64,000 bases of DNA, from contig CAZXFH010000011.1 in the NCBI GenBank assembly GCA_964640055.1, forward strand, positions 1 to 64,000, in the 5' to 3' direction. This document shows, in pieces, positions 51,463 to 61,728 of this stretch. Numbering within the stretch: position 1 is the first letter of the stretch; every line of letters begins with the position of its first letter. The notes under the pieces were generated by a model. It did not search any database. It had not been told where the DNA came from and worked only from the letters and a program-made list of their open reading frames with translations. The stretch is from CAZXFH01 sp964640055. GTDB taxonomy: Bacteria > Fidelibacterota > UBA2242 > JAFGTP01. The position numbers and the translations under genes were made by a program.

Positions 51463-54400
51463 ATGTTTAATCTTTTCAAGAAAAAAGTGATGCTAAAGAA
51501 CCAGATTATGCGGCTGTCATTGACGATGTCCATATTACCGGTTTTGATTATCATGTTATTTCTGATCTTCCAACGCTTATCCATTTCAAAAAAAGTAACG
51601 CAGGAACTGGAAAAAGATTCCCGCAACCGGATTTCCCAAATCTCTAAAGATGTATACCAAATGTGTAAAACAGCCAACCAATTAATTGTTGAGAAAGTCA
51701 AACATGATCTGAATGTGGCGCGTAATCTTCTTCAAGAGAGTGGTGGTGTTACTTTGCATACAGAAAAAATAAACTGGAATGCGGTGAACCAGTACACTGA
51801 AAATTCCCAGCCGGTACAACTGCCAAAAATGATGGCAGGCCGACACTGGTTGGGCAAAACAAAGCGCTTTGACGTCACAACCCCAATAGTGGATAAAGTA
51901 CAACAATTAGTGGGCGGTACTTGCACAATATTTCAACGCCTAAATCCGGAAGGAGATATGTTGCGGGTGGCGACAAATGTCCAAAAAAAGGACGGTTCCC
52001 GTGCCATCGGTACTTACATTCCGGCTACTAATCCAGACGGTTCAGCCAATCCGGTTATATCTAAAGTATTACAAGGAGAAATATTTTATGGTCGTGCCTA
52101 TGTTGTCAACGCTTGGTATCTAACCGCTTATGAGCCCATCCGAAATTCAGCTGGGGAGATCATTGGTGTGCTCTATGTCGGTGTACCACAGGAATCAGTA
52201 AAGAGTATTCGTCAATCGATTATGGATATCAAGGTAGGCAATTCAGGATATGTTTTTGTCATTGGTGGTAAAGGCGACCATCAGGGTGATTATATAATTT
52301 CCAAAAATGGCGAGCGTGACGGAGAAAATATTTGGAATGCGCAGGATGCAGAGGGTCATTATTTCATTCAAAACATGGTACAGAAGGCATTAACTTTAAA
52401 AGAAAACGAAGTCAGTTTTAGCGCTTATCCATGGCAAAACGTGGGCGAAAAAAAGCCTCGTTTTAAGATCTCTGCTATAACCTATTTCAAACCTTGGGAC
52501 TGGGTTATAGGTGCTGGTGCATACCAGACTGATTTCTATCAATCTAAAAATATTATCACCGCAAAACTAAATAACTTTTTTCTGTGGAGCTTATTGTGTG
52601 GTGTAATTGTAGTTATAATGGGTGGATTTTATGCCAGTCGTTTCGGAATAAAAATTGCCAATCCGGTCAAAGAAATGGCAACAACTGCTGAAAAATTGTC
52701 GATCGGCGACATTAACCAAGACATTCAGCATCGTTCCCATGACGAAACGGGTGCCTTGGCTGATTCTTTCCGTAAACTGATTCAATCATTACAGGCTAAA
52801 GCCCAACTGGCAGAAGAAATTTCCAAAGGCAACATATATCAGGATATTCAACCAGATTCCGATCAAGATATTTTGGGAATTGCCATGACTAAAATGGTTG
52901 CCAACATTCAAACCATGCTTGAAAACATCAGCGCACTAATTGATGCCGCTGCCAGCGGTAACTTAAATGTAAAAGGTGACAAGAGTCAGGTCGATGGAAT
53001 ATTCAAAGAAATTATCGAAGGTATCAATAACCTCATATATGTGATCGTTCAGCCAATTAAAGAAGTTTCCGAACATTTAGACAAAATAACCAAGGGCAAT
53101 ATAGAAGAAAAAATAACCGCCAATTACAAAGGCGATTTTAATGACATCAAAGAAAATTTAAATAAATTAATTGATACTCTGGCCCTATTTGAAAAAGAGC
53201 TGCGACAAATGGAGATCAAGCATAAAGAAGAGGGTGATGTCGAATATTTAATTGATGCAAATAAATTCGAAGGAATTTATAAGGAGATAACCAACAGTTT
53301 TAACCATGCCATCAATTTCCACGTCAGTGCCATTCTGGACATGCTTGATATAACCCAATCCTATGCAGAAGGTGATTTTTCACCAGTTCTGCGCGAATTC
53401 AAAGGCAAGGCCGTCATTGCTAATGAGCGGTTTAATTTAATCCGTTCCAATCTCCGGAATGTCGTCAAGGAAATCAATCAATTGATCGAAGCAGCCCGTT
53501 GGGGAAAGCTAGATGAGCGCGCGCAAACCGATCAATTTAAAGGCGAATGGAATTCGATTGTGGCTGGAATTAATGAGACGATGGATGCGCTGGTAAATCC
53601 GATGCAGGAGGCAGCCACTATTATGGCCCGGATTGCCAAAAAGGATTTAACCGCGAGACTGGAAAAAGAGTATAATGGCGATATCGATAAATTTAAAAAA
53701 GATATCAACCAAGCCACTCAGATTCTGGAAGAAACAATGAAACAAGTAAATACAGCGGTCGCAGAGGTTTCTTCGGTAAGCGATCAGGTAGCTAATGGCA
53801 GTCAAAGTTTAGCAGAAGGGGCTAACCAACAGGCCAGTGCTTTAGAAGAGATCTCGAGTACATTGGAGCAAATGTCGTCCATGACAAAACAGAATTCTGA
53901 TAATGCGAACCAGGCAAATAAATTATCGGGCGAAGTCAGTCAGGCGGCCGATCGAGGTGCAAAAGCAATGGAACGGATGACACAGGCCATTAATAACATC
54001 AAAAATTCGGCAGACGAAACCGGGAAAATTGTCAAGACGATCGATGATATTGCTTTTCAAACCAACTTATTGGCTTTAAATGCAGCTGTTGAAGCAGCCC
54101 GGGCAGGAGAAGCTGGTAAGGGATTTGCCGTGGTCGCTGAGGAAGTGCGCAATCTGGCTCAAAGAAGCGCAGAGGCTGCCAAGAATACCGCCCAGCTGAT
54201 CGAGGAATCAGTTGGCAACGCTGATCAAGGTGTCGATATTTCAGGTGAAACAGCGGCACAATTAAAAGAAATTATCACCGGAGTCAATAAAGTAAACCAC
54301 CTAATCAGTGAAATTGATGCGGCTACCAAAGAACAACACGATGGCATTGAACAGGTAAACACATCAGTAGCTGAAATGAACAAAGTAACCCAACAAAATG

Positions 54401-54654
54401 CTTCCAACTCCGAAGAGTCAGCCAGTGCAGCCCAGGAGCTAAATAGTCAATCCTCAGAACTCTCCGGTATGGTTAGTTCATTCAAATTAAGTGATAATGA
54501 ACAAAAAAAATTAGGGGGCCGAGGCCGTGATCAGAATCAGGAAAAGAGGAAAATCAAACCGGAACAGGCCCCTAAAAAAGACCGGATAAAAAACAAGGAA
54601 ATTAGCCCAGAAGAAATTATTCCTCTGGAAGATGAGGAAATGGAAGATTTCTAA
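51463..54654 (+). CDS. Methyl-accepting chemotaxis protein with double-Cache sensor and HAMP array
   Basis: 1063 residues. TM1 about 18-38, a periplasmic Cache_3/Cache_2-type sensor about 45-365 (WYLTAYEPIRNSAGEIIGVL, VGNSGYVFVI, WDWVIGAGAYQTDF) and TM2 about 371-391. Several tandem HAMP-like units follow (about 392-750, for example VKEMATTAEKLSIGDINQDI and NPMQEAATIMARIAKKDLTA). The signalling hairpin has TIDDIAFQTNLLALNAAVEA then ARAGEAGKGFAVVAEEVRNL. A charged linker ends in the acidic tail PEEIIPLEDEEMEDF. AGGAGGGG lies eight bases before the ATG. Caches of this type usually bind small organic ligands; the ligand is unknown. Confidence 0.96.
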   Translation: MFNLFKKKVMLKNQIMRLSLTMSILPVLIIMLFLIFQRLSISKKVTQELEKDSRNRISQISKDVYQMCKTANQLIVEKVKHDLNVARNLLQESGGVTLHTEKINWNAVNQYTENSQPVQLPKMMAGRHWLGKTKRFDVTTPIVDKVQQLVGGTCTIFQRLNPEGDMLRVATNVQKKDGSRAIGTYIPATNPDGSANPVISKVLQGEIFYGRAYVVNAWYLTAYEPIRNSAGEIIGVLYVGVPQESVKSIRQSIMDIKVGNSGYVFVIGGKGDHQGDYIISKNGERDGENIWNAQDAEGHYFIQNMVQKALTLKENEVSFSAYPWQNVGEKKPRFKISAITYFKPWDWVIGAGAYQTDFYQSKNIITAKLNNFFLWSLLCGVIVVIMGGFYASRFGIKIANPVKEMATTAEKLSIGDINQDIQHRSHDETGALADSFRKLIQSLQAKAQLAEEISKGNIYQDIQPDSDQDILGIAMTKMVANIQTMLENISALIDAAASGNLNVKGDKSQVDGIFKEIIEGINNLIYVIVQPIKEVSEHLDKITKGNIEEKITANYKGDFNDIKENLNKLIDTLALFEKELRQMEIKHKEEGDVEYLIDANKFEGIYKEITNSFNHAINFHVSAILDMLDITQSYAEGDFSPVLREFKGKAVIANERFNLIRSNLRNVVKEINQLIEAARWGKLDERAQTDQFKGEWNSIVAGINETMDALVNPMQEAATIMARIAKKDLTARLEKEYNGDIDKFKKDINQATQILEETMKQVNTAVAEVSSVSDQVANGSQSLAEGANQQASALEEISSTLEQMSSMTKQNSDNANQANKLSGEVSQAADRGAKAMERMTQAINNIKNSADETGKIVKTIDDIAFQTNLLALNAAVEAARAGEAGKGFAVVAEEVRNLAQRSAEAAKNTAQLIEESVGNADQGVDISGETAAQLKEIITGVNKVNHLISEIDAATKEQHDGIEQVNTSVAEMNKVTQQNASNSEESASAAQELNSQSSELSGMVSSFKLSDNEQKKLGGRGRDQNQEKRKIKPEQAPKKDRIKNKEISPEEIIPLEDEEMEDF

Positions 54655-54712
54655 CTTGTGTTATCCAGAAAAGTCTATTTTCAAGTAAAAATATTTAAGG
54701 AGTCCGGCTAAT

Positions 54713-55876
54713 ATGAAAAAATTCATCTTAATAGTTACCGGAATATTCGTCTTGACGGTTCCTTGGCGTATATCCGCTGAAATTACTTTAAATGGTGATG
54801 CGCGCGTGCGTCCCAGACTTGATCAAAAATTTTCCGGCGGTAAAAAGACCTATCATGATTTTTACTATCTCTACTGGGCGCGCCTGTGGTTAAATGCGGA
54901 ATTGACCGAAGGATGGTATTTCAAGGCCCTATTGGCAGCAGATGGTCCGGCAAATTTCATTGGTAAATTCGGTATGCCAACCTATGATGGGATAGAAAGT
55001 TGGGGTGGCTCAAAAGCGGCCCACTCCGGGTATCGCGGCGCTCTCCGGTTTGGCGAACTGCACTTTGGCCGTCAGTGTGATAAATTTGGATATTCCCTGG
55101 GAATTTTACCCTTCAACGCCCTCAAAAATACTGAATTGGATTTACACTTCTATCCCATCAGTACCAGTGACATACCTTACCTCATACTCAATATGAATTC
55201 AGCGGCGGGTTTTCGTGGCTACTATCAGCTGGGACCGGGTAAATTAAATGCAACCTTATCGGTCGATAATAACGAAAGTGAAATCCTACGGGTGGCAGCA
55301 AGTTCTCCTGATACCACTTATCAGTGGGTCCATGATGAAAATGATGGGCACTGGGAAACCATTACCACACCGGCCCAACCAGAGGAGATTATAAGATCAC
55401 GGGATACTTACTCATTTTTTCTGAACTATAATTATCAATTCAATGAAATATTTCTGCAACCAACGTTTATCAAAACCTTTGCCGATAAAAAAGAAGCGGC
55501 CCCCCTTACTTTTGGTCTTAATGCAAGCTTTCCGCCGGTTGCCAAGTTCAAATTTTCATGCGGCGCCTTTTACACCATTCAGAACATCGTCCAAACCGAG
55601 CGCTATAACGGTAAGATGATCCATGCAAAACTTTCACGAACGCTGGGTCCGGGTAAGATGGTCTGCTGGGGAGATTATAAAAATGTAAATTTCAAGCAAG
55701 ACGCAGAGCCTTACCATACCACCTACTTATGGTTTATGTATCAGTACACTGTCTATCAATCCGACGTAGGCAAATTGGTATTAGCTCCTACCTTTCGGCG
55801 GATTATACAAACCCATGATCAAAGCGAATATATACGCAATAAAATAGAGTTGACTATTCATATGAGTTTTAAATGA
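54713..55876 (+). CDS. Predicted outer-membrane beta-barrel protein
   Basis: 387 residues with a signal peptide (MKKFILIVTGIFVLTVPWRI, cleavage near SAEIT). The rest alternates hydrophobic and polar residues in aromatic-capped strands (YHDFYYLYWARLWLNAEL, TLSVDNNESEIL, TYLWFMYQYTVYQ) and ends in a beta strand, IELTIHMSFK. This is the pattern of a porin-like or alginate-export-like barrel, but no specific family is recognised. It lies 58 bases after a Cache MCP with its own AAGGAG site, an unusual neighbour for chemotaxis genes. Confidence 0.7.
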   Translation: MKKFILIVTGIFVLTVPWRISAEITLNGDARVRPRLDQKFSGGKKTYHDFYYLYWARLWLNAELTEGWYFKALLAADGPANFIGKFGMPTYDGIESWGGSKAAHSGYRGALRFGELHFGRQCDKFGYSLGILPFNALKNTELDLHFYPISTSDIPYLILNMNSAAGFRGYYQLGPGKLNATLSVDNNESEILRVAASSPDTTYQWVHDENDGHWETITTPAQPEEIIRSRDTYSFFLNYNYQFNEIFLQPTFIKTFADKKEAAPLTFGLNASFPPVAKFKFSCGAFYTIQNIVQTERYNGKMIHAKLSRTLGPGKMVCWGDYKNVNFKQDAEPYHTTYLWFMYQYTVYQSDVGKLVLAPTFRRIIQTHDQSEYIRNKIELTIHMSFK

Positions 55877-55946
55877 TCAGAACACTATCCCATAATATTA
55901 TATACGTAGATCTATCAATTGACTAACAAAACAGTAGGAGTATGAC

Positions 55947-56339
55947 ATGTTTAACATCGAAGAAAAAGACTATGGTTACAAACTTACTTTTAGCCATGTC
56001 GTCAAAGCTGATGAGATGGAGCGTTGGGTCGAAGAATCGAAAAGGAAATTAGCCAATCAATCGGGACAATTCGGGGTTTTCGTGGATATGCGTAATTTAA
56101 AACCCCTCGACGAAGCAGCGCAACAAAAAATGGAAGAAGGCCAGAAGACATTTAAACAGAAGGGGATGCAACGCTCGGTGGTTATTTTAGACAGTGCCCT
56201 GCTCACCATGCAGTTTAAACGGATTGCCAAAGAAACGGGCATATATGAATGGGAGCGTTATATCAACGCCTCGGTTACTCCCAATTGGGAAGAGGTAGGC
56301 ATCAACTGGATTGCAAAGGGTATTGATCCGGATAAATAA
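55947..56339 (+). CDS. STAS/SpoIIAA-like cytosolic protein
   Basis: 130 residues, no signal or membrane segment. The pattern FGVFVDMRNLKPLDEAAQQK, RSVVILDSALLTMQFKRIAK and ERYINASVTPNWEEVGINWI resembles SpoIIAA-like/STAS small domains that act as regulatory switches. No conserved phosphorylatable Ser is claimed. Sits between the barrel protein and the YfiR-like gene, preceded by TAGGAG. Confidence 0.65.
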   Translation: MFNIEEKDYGYKLTFSHVVKADEMERWVEESKRKLANQSGQFGVFVDMRNLKPLDEAAQQKMEEGQKTFKQKGMQRSVVILDSALLTMQFKRIAKETGIYEWERYINASVTPNWEEVGINWIAKGIDPDK

Positions 56340-56492
56340 ATCCTCGCAACTCAAATTTTGAGGCTTGAATGAATATAACTTAATGATTAGTAAAGCAGTG
56401 CTTTTTCCCATGTGTGCCTGACTGATACCGGTTATAGCACTTACAAATCATGAGAAAAGCACAAAAAAGATACTAATTAAATGAGGCGTCAA

Positions 56493-57002
56493 ATGCTTAA
56501 AAAAGTGCTATTAATAATTTCCGTAATCATCTCACTACAATCGATCGTTTTTACTCAATATAAGGAGGTCCCTGCCAATCAAGTTTCGCAGGTCTTGATC
56601 ACAGCCTGTGTCTTTGAAAAAACTATTTCAGGTTTGGATCAAATAACGCTCTATGTCATGGGAAATAATCAGGTCGCACAAGCCCTGGGAATGTATATTA
56701 ATCAAAATTTAGGCAACACCGTCCTCAAGCAAATTGACTCCGGTACTGAACTTCCCGCCACCAAACCAACCATCCTATTTATAGCTAATGGGGAGTATTC
56801 GGATCAGGCAATCATTTACTGTCAAAAAAATAGAGTGTTGAGTATTACCAATATACCGGGCCTGGTTGAAAAGGGAATCAGTCTGGGAATTGGGATGGAT
56901 GATCATGGCAAATTAGTCTTACTACTAAATCCGAGGGCCACGGCCGGGGAAGGCAAGCAATGGAATCCTGCCGTAATGAAAATGGCTAAAATAATAAGGT
57001 GA
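56493..57002 (+). CDS. YfiR-like (DUF4154) periplasmic protein
   Basis: 169 residues from MLKKVLL, chosen because TGAGG lies just upstream and inside the longer frame. Signal peptide about 1-23. The end NIPGLVEKGISLGIGMDDHG then KLVLLLNPRATAGEG matches the YfiR family pattern (PGF..GG.I...... V.F.IN...A), with two Cys that could pair. YfiR represses a membrane sensor from the periplasm in Pseudomonas. Here it lies 60 bases before an MCP with a small periplasmic domain, a possible target. Confidence 0.75.
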   Translation: MLKKVLLIISVIISLQSIVFTQYKEVPANQVSQVLITACVFEKTISGLDQITLYVMGNNQVAQALGMYINQNLGNTVLKQIDSGTELPATKPTILFIANGEYSDQAIIYCQKNRVLSITNIPGLVEKGISLGIGMDDHGKLVLLLNPRATAGEGKQWNPAVMKMAKIIR

Positions 57003-57062
57003 GCCAAATAAACATTCAGAATGTAAACCAAAAAATTATTGGGAGAATTAGTGGGAGGGGAC

Positions 57063-59666
57063 ATGCATAATAAATCAATTAAATTCAAGGTGTTGATATT
57101 AGTGCTTTCCGTGGTCATAGTATTTGGCACCTTACTGGCCTTTTACAGCCCATACATGACAAAAAAAATGGGGCGGAAAATCCTTAAAAACAATGCGGAA
57201 TTTATTACCCATTTACTGCGTGAAAACTTAGCACTCAGCATGCAAACCATGATTTTTGATAATGGGGAATCGCTGCGGCAAACCCTTGACCTGCTGAAGG
57301 GGGATGAAAAAAATTCAATCATTGACAAGGTAAGGGTTTTCGATCCAAATATGTCTTTTGTCAGCGGCCTCAATACAACTGAAAAGCAGGTGGATTCCAG
57401 ACCCAAAGATGAACTGAGCATACAAGCGCACGCCAATATTTTGGAGGTGTGGTCTCCGATAAAAGATGCCGAAGATAATATCCTGGGCTACGTTAACCTC
57501 AATTTCTCGAAAGAATTTCTCAATCAACAGAGTCGTAAAAGTGCTAATTTTTACCTTCTACTAACCTTAATTATTATGGGTGTTACCATTGGCGCTGCTT
57601 TGCTGCTGTCCAAAAATATATCAGGCATTATCGGTTCTATTATTGCTGAGACCAAGACATTAACCAATGGTGTAAAAAACGGATATTTCAAAAAAAGAGG
57701 CGCAACTGAGAATATTAATCTTGAATTTCAGCCGGTCATTGCAGCCATGAATGAATTAATCGATGCTTTCGTTGAACCGATCCATGTGCTGGAAAAATAC
57801 ATAACGCGGATTGGCAAAGGGGATATTCCGGAAAAAATCACCCAGGAATACAAAGGGGATTTCAATGAAATCAAGGAAAGTATCAATCTGGCCATTAACG
57901 GTCTGAGCGGTTTAATGGAAAGTAACCGTATTTTACAAAATGCCTCAATCAACGATTACACTCAAAAAGTCACCGGAAACTATCATGGTATCTACCAGGA
58001 AGTAGCACAGGCTGTAAACATTATGATTGACCGCATGAATCGCATCCAGGATATTGTTCTACGGGTATCTCAGGGTGATTTGAGTGATCTCGACCCTTTG
58101 AAACAAGAAGGAAAACGGTGTGAAAACGACCAAATATCCTTAGCTTTTATTGCTATGGAAGAATCAATCCAGAGCTTGGTCGACGAGACGAAAGCAATCA
58201 TTCAACAAATAAAAGTAGGACATCTCGATACGCGTGGGAATCCGGATAATTTTCAAGGTGAATATCGCAATATCATACAGGGGATCAATGAAACGCTTGA
58301 AGCGATCACTCAACCCCTCAAAGTCATCGGCATCTATATTGATCGCATTGCCCATGGTAATTTGGAAAAGCGGATCATTATAAAGGACGAAACAACCAAT
58401 ATATTCAAAGGAGACTTTAAAAATTACAAAGATAATGTAAACCGATGTATGGATAATGTCCAAGAGTTGGTCAATCAAATAAATCAACAATCTCAGGATG
58501 CAGTTAATGGCAAGCTGAACACCCGTATCGAACTGTCTGATTTCGCAGGAGATTACCGCCGGGTGGTAGCGGGAGTAAACAAGACAATTGACGCCCTGGA
58601 ATCCCCCCTGAACGAGGTCGCCAGAGTGATGGCTGAGATGGCTGATCGTGATCTGACCAAACGTATAGAAGGCAATTACCAAGGACAATTGGACATTTTT
58701 AAAACCAATATTAACGCAGCCATAGACAACTTACATGAGGCACTCGATCAGGTCAATGTGGCTGTTGAACAAGTATCCGCCGCCAGCAATCAAATCACCA
58801 GTGGTAGTCAATCGCTGGCCGAAGGTACCAACGAGCAGGCCAGCTCTCTGGAGGACATTTCCAGCACACTGGAAGAGATGTCATCTATGACCAACCAAAC
58901 CTCGGATAATGTTGATCAGGCCAATAAACTGATAGAGGCGGCCAATAGGACTGCGGATCAGGGATCAAAGGCCATGCAAAAAATGACTGCCTCCATAAAA
59001 AAAATAAAAAATTCAGCCGATGAAAGTAGTGAAATCGTAAAAACAATTGATGATATCGCCTTTCAGACCAACTTGCTGGCCCTTAATGCGGCAGTGGAAG
59101 CGGCCCGTGCCGGAGAAGCGGGAAAAGGATTTGCAGTGGTCGCTTCCGAGGTAAGAAGTCTGGCTCAGCGCAGTGCGGAAGCAGCCAAATCCACAGCCCA
59201 ATTAATTGAAGAATCCATCGACAACGCCAACGAGGGGGTGGAAATTACAAATGAATCCAACGCACAACTCGAAGAGATCGTAGAACGAATCAATAAAGCC
59301 GCCGATCTGATCAAAGAGATAAACGCCGCGACTAAAGATCAGGCTACCGGCATAGACGAAATTAACACTTCCGTTTCGCAAGTGAACAAAGTTACGCAGA
59401 ATAATGCCTCCAACTCAGAAGAGTCGGCCAGTGCAGCTGAAGAATTGAATAGCCAAGCCCAGGAACTAGCCAATATGATCACCACCTTTAACTTAAAAAG
59501 CAGTAGAACTCTAGAGCCTAAGCGAAAGCAGATAAAGACCGCTGGAAAACAAAAAGATAACAGATCCAAATCACAAAAAGCGGGAGATGATCACCATTTT
59601 AACCGAAAAATCATTACTCCCGAGGATATTATTCCGATAGATGATGATGAGCTAGATGATTTTTAG
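57063..59666 (+). CDS. Methyl-accepting chemotaxis protein with small periplasmic domain and HAMP array
   Basis: 867 residues from the ATG (GGGAGGGG just upstream); in-frame GTG and TTG lie 4 and 8 codons earlier. TM1 about 8-29, a periplasmic domain of only ~130 residues, TM2 about 164-185. Tandem HAMP-like units follow (EPIHVLEKYITRIGKGDIPE, QPLKVIGIYIDRIAHGNLEK). The hairpin TIDDIAFQTNLLALNAAVEA is nearly identical to the first MCP. The tail PEDIIPIDDDELDDF parallels the other MCP. Follows the YfiR-like gene. Confidence 0.95.
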   Translation: MHNKSIKFKVLILVLSVVIVFGTLLAFYSPYMTKKMGRKILKNNAEFITHLLRENLALSMQTMIFDNGESLRQTLDLLKGDEKNSIIDKVRVFDPNMSFVSGLNTTEKQVDSRPKDELSIQAHANILEVWSPIKDAEDNILGYVNLNFSKEFLNQQSRKSANFYLLLTLIIMGVTIGAALLLSKNISGIIGSIIAETKTLTNGVKNGYFKKRGATENINLEFQPVIAAMNELIDAFVEPIHVLEKYITRIGKGDIPEKITQEYKGDFNEIKESINLAINGLSGLMESNRILQNASINDYTQKVTGNYHGIYQEVAQAVNIMIDRMNRIQDIVLRVSQGDLSDLDPLKQEGKRCENDQISLAFIAMEESIQSLVDETKAIIQQIKVGHLDTRGNPDNFQGEYRNIIQGINETLEAITQPLKVIGIYIDRIAHGNLEKRIIIKDETTNIFKGDFKNYKDNVNRCMDNVQELVNQINQQSQDAVNGKLNTRIELSDFAGDYRRVVAGVNKTIDALESPLNEVARVMAEMADRDLTKRIEGNYQGQLDIFKTNINAAIDNLHEALDQVNVAVEQVSAASNQITSGSQSLAEGTNEQASSLEDISSTLEEMSSMTNQTSDNVDQANKLIEAANRTADQGSKAMQKMTASIKKIKNSADESSEIVKTIDDIAFQTNLLALNAAVEAARAGEAGKGFAVVASEVRSLAQRSAEAAKSTAQLIEESIDNANEGVEITNESNAQLEEIVERINKAADLIKEINAATKDQATGIDEINTSVSQVNKVTQNNASNSEESASAAEELNSQAQELANMITTFNLKSSRTLEPKRKQIKTAGKQKDNRSKSQKAGDDHHFNRKIITPEDIIPIDDDELDDF

Positions 59667-59721
59667 GAGACCAGATATAATACTTATCTGAGAATAGACT
59701 TTCCCTAATTCCGGAGGAATG

Positions 59722-61713
59722 ATGCCAAAAAGCGAGAGCCCCGTTATTCTTATTGTGGATGATAACCTGGCTACCCTACAATTAATTCAAAATATTTTAA
59801 AAGCCCATGCTTACCATAGTACTGCTGTACAGAGTAGTCGGGAAGCACTTGAATTTATCCAGCACACGATACCGGAGCTGCTCTTAATTGACATTAATCT
59901 GGACGGCATGAACGGTTTTCAGCTATGTCAAAAAGTAAAGGCCATGCCACAAGCCCGCGATATTCCAGTTATTTTCATTACCGGAGACTCCAGCCGACGC
60001 AATATCCGAAAAAGTTTTGAAGTTGGCGGGATCGATTATATCAGGAAACCTTTTCTGGTTGAAGAGGTCCTCAGCCGAACGAGTATGGCACTGAATAATG
60101 CCAGGGCTAAAAAAGTATTACAAGAAGTTAATAAAGAGTTAGAAGAGCGGGTAGCTTTACAAACCCGGGAATTAAATTTGTTATTTTCAATCACTAAACT
60201 GGCTTCCCAAACCGTGTCACTGCAGGATATCTTAAGAAAAGTGGTCGCTGTGATAATGAAGAACTTTGCGCAAGATGTCATTGTACCGGAAATCCACTAT
60301 CGCAATGAAATTGTCACTGAAGGGAGTCCTAAAAAACAAAAGGAACTGCTTTCTTCCCCATTGTCTATTCAGAATCAAAAGTTCGGAATAATCAAAATTT
60401 TTTCAACCAATAGGACTGCAGACAAACAGAGTGTGTTGACTCCGGAGAGTAAGGATTTGCTGGAAGCGGTGGCGAATGAAGTCAGTAAAATAATTGCCCA
60501 GAAAGAGGCTCAGGAAAATGTAAAAAACCAGGAGAAATACTTTCGGGCCCTAAGAGATAGTTCTCCCGAAGGAATCGTGACCCTTGATCAATCCAGACAA
60601 GTAGTAGACACAAATCCTGCTTTCCAAAATATCTTTGGTTTTTCTTTAAAGGAAATAAAAGCAAAACAATTGGACAATTTTATTCTGCCGCAGCGGCTAA
60701 AAAAAGAGGGGGCAGAAATTACCAGTCAAATAACTAGGCGGCAGAATATTCTAAAAAAAACAGTCAGAAAAACAAAAAAGAATCAGGAAATACACTGCTC
60801 CATTATCGGGGTACCTCTTAATATTGATAATCAGCACCGGGATTATTTGTTAATCTACCGTGATATTACCCGGGAAAAAGAATTAGAAGTGCAATTAATG
60901 CAAGCCAATAAAATGGAAGCTATCGGACAACTGGCGGCGGGAATTGCCCACGAAATTAATACCCCAACTCAATATGTAACCAGTAACATTGAATTTTTTC
61001 AGGATGTGTTCCCGGATTTATTTAAGCTCATAGATAATTACACTCAATTACGAAAAAAGATTGACCCACAGACCATCAACGCCCAATTTTTACAAAATCT
61101 GGACGAAAAAATCGCAGCTACCCCGGTGGAGTTTTTACGTGAAGAAATTGCCGCGGCGCTAACTGACTCTTTGGAAGGCCTCTCTAAAATATCGAAGATC
61201 GTGGATGCAATGCGGACATTTTCCCATCCCAGTACGGATGAAAAACAGGACATCGACTTGAATACCATTATCCAGAAGACCATAACGGTAACGCGTAATG
61301 AATGGAAGTATGATGCGGCGTTGGAAACCGATTTGGAAGAGTCACTACCACCGGTTATGGCTTTTTCAGACCAAATCAGTCAGGTGATGCTCAACCTAAT
61401 TGTCAATGCCGTGCATGCCATCCAGGCTGCTAAACCTAAAGATAAAGCGGATAAGGGTTGGATCAAAGTAGTCACCCAGGCCGGGGACAGCGCCGTCAAA
61501 ATACAAGTTACAGATAACGGGTCCGGTATTCCGGCAGAAATCCAGGATAAAATTTTTAACCCTTTTTTCACTACTAAAGAAGTGGGTAAAGGTACTGGTC
61601 AGGGATTATCATTAATATATAATGTAGTCGTTGAAAACCATCAGGGAAAGATCTATTTCGATACAGAGGTTGGACAGGGAACGACCTTTACCGTTGAACT
61701 ACCCATAAAATAA
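59722..61713 (+). CDS. Receiver-first hybrid histidine kinase (REC-GAF-like-PAS-HK)
   Basis: 663 residues from the second of two adjacent ATGs, four bases after GGAGG. Receiver about 8-125 (LLIDINLDGMNG, FITGDSS, IRKPF), helical linker, a GAF-like region about 140-265, PAS about 275-390 (SSPEGIVTLDQSRQVVDTNP), then HisKA (AAGIAHEINTPTQYVTSNIE) and HATPase_c with LNLIVNAVHAI, DNGSGIPAEIQDKIFNPFF and GTGQGLSLIYNVV. Soluble. It likely tunes its own kinase through the N-terminal receiver. Confidence 0.9.
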   Translation: MPKSESPVILIVDDNLATLQLIQNILKAHAYHSTAVQSSREALEFIQHTIPELLLIDINLDGMNGFQLCQKVKAMPQARDIPVIFITGDSSRRNIRKSFEVGGIDYIRKPFLVEEVLSRTSMALNNARAKKVLQEVNKELEERVALQTRELNLLFSITKLASQTVSLQDILRKVVAVIMKNFAQDVIVPEIHYRNEIVTEGSPKKQKELLSSPLSIQNQKFGIIKIFSTNRTADKQSVLTPESKDLLEAVANEVSKIIAQKEAQENVKNQEKYFRALRDSSPEGIVTLDQSRQVVDTNPAFQNIFGFSLKEIKAKQLDNFILPQRLKKEGAEITSQITRRQNILKKTVRKTKKNQEIHCSIIGVPLNIDNQHRDYLLIYRDITREKELEVQLMQANKMEAIGQLAAGIAHEINTPTQYVTSNIEFFQDVFPDLFKLIDNYTQLRKKIDPQTINAQFLQNLDEKIAATPVEFLREEIAAALTDSLEGLSKISKIVDAMRTFSHPSTDEKQDIDLNTIIQKTITVTRNEWKYDAALETDLEESLPPVMAFSDQISQVMLNLIVNAVHAIQAAKPKDKADKGWIKVVTQAGDSAVKIQVTDNGSGIPAEIQDKIFNPFFTTKEVGKGTGQGLSLIYNVVVENHQGKIYFDTEVGQGTTFTVELPIK

Positions 61714-61728
61714 CCAACAAGGATAATG

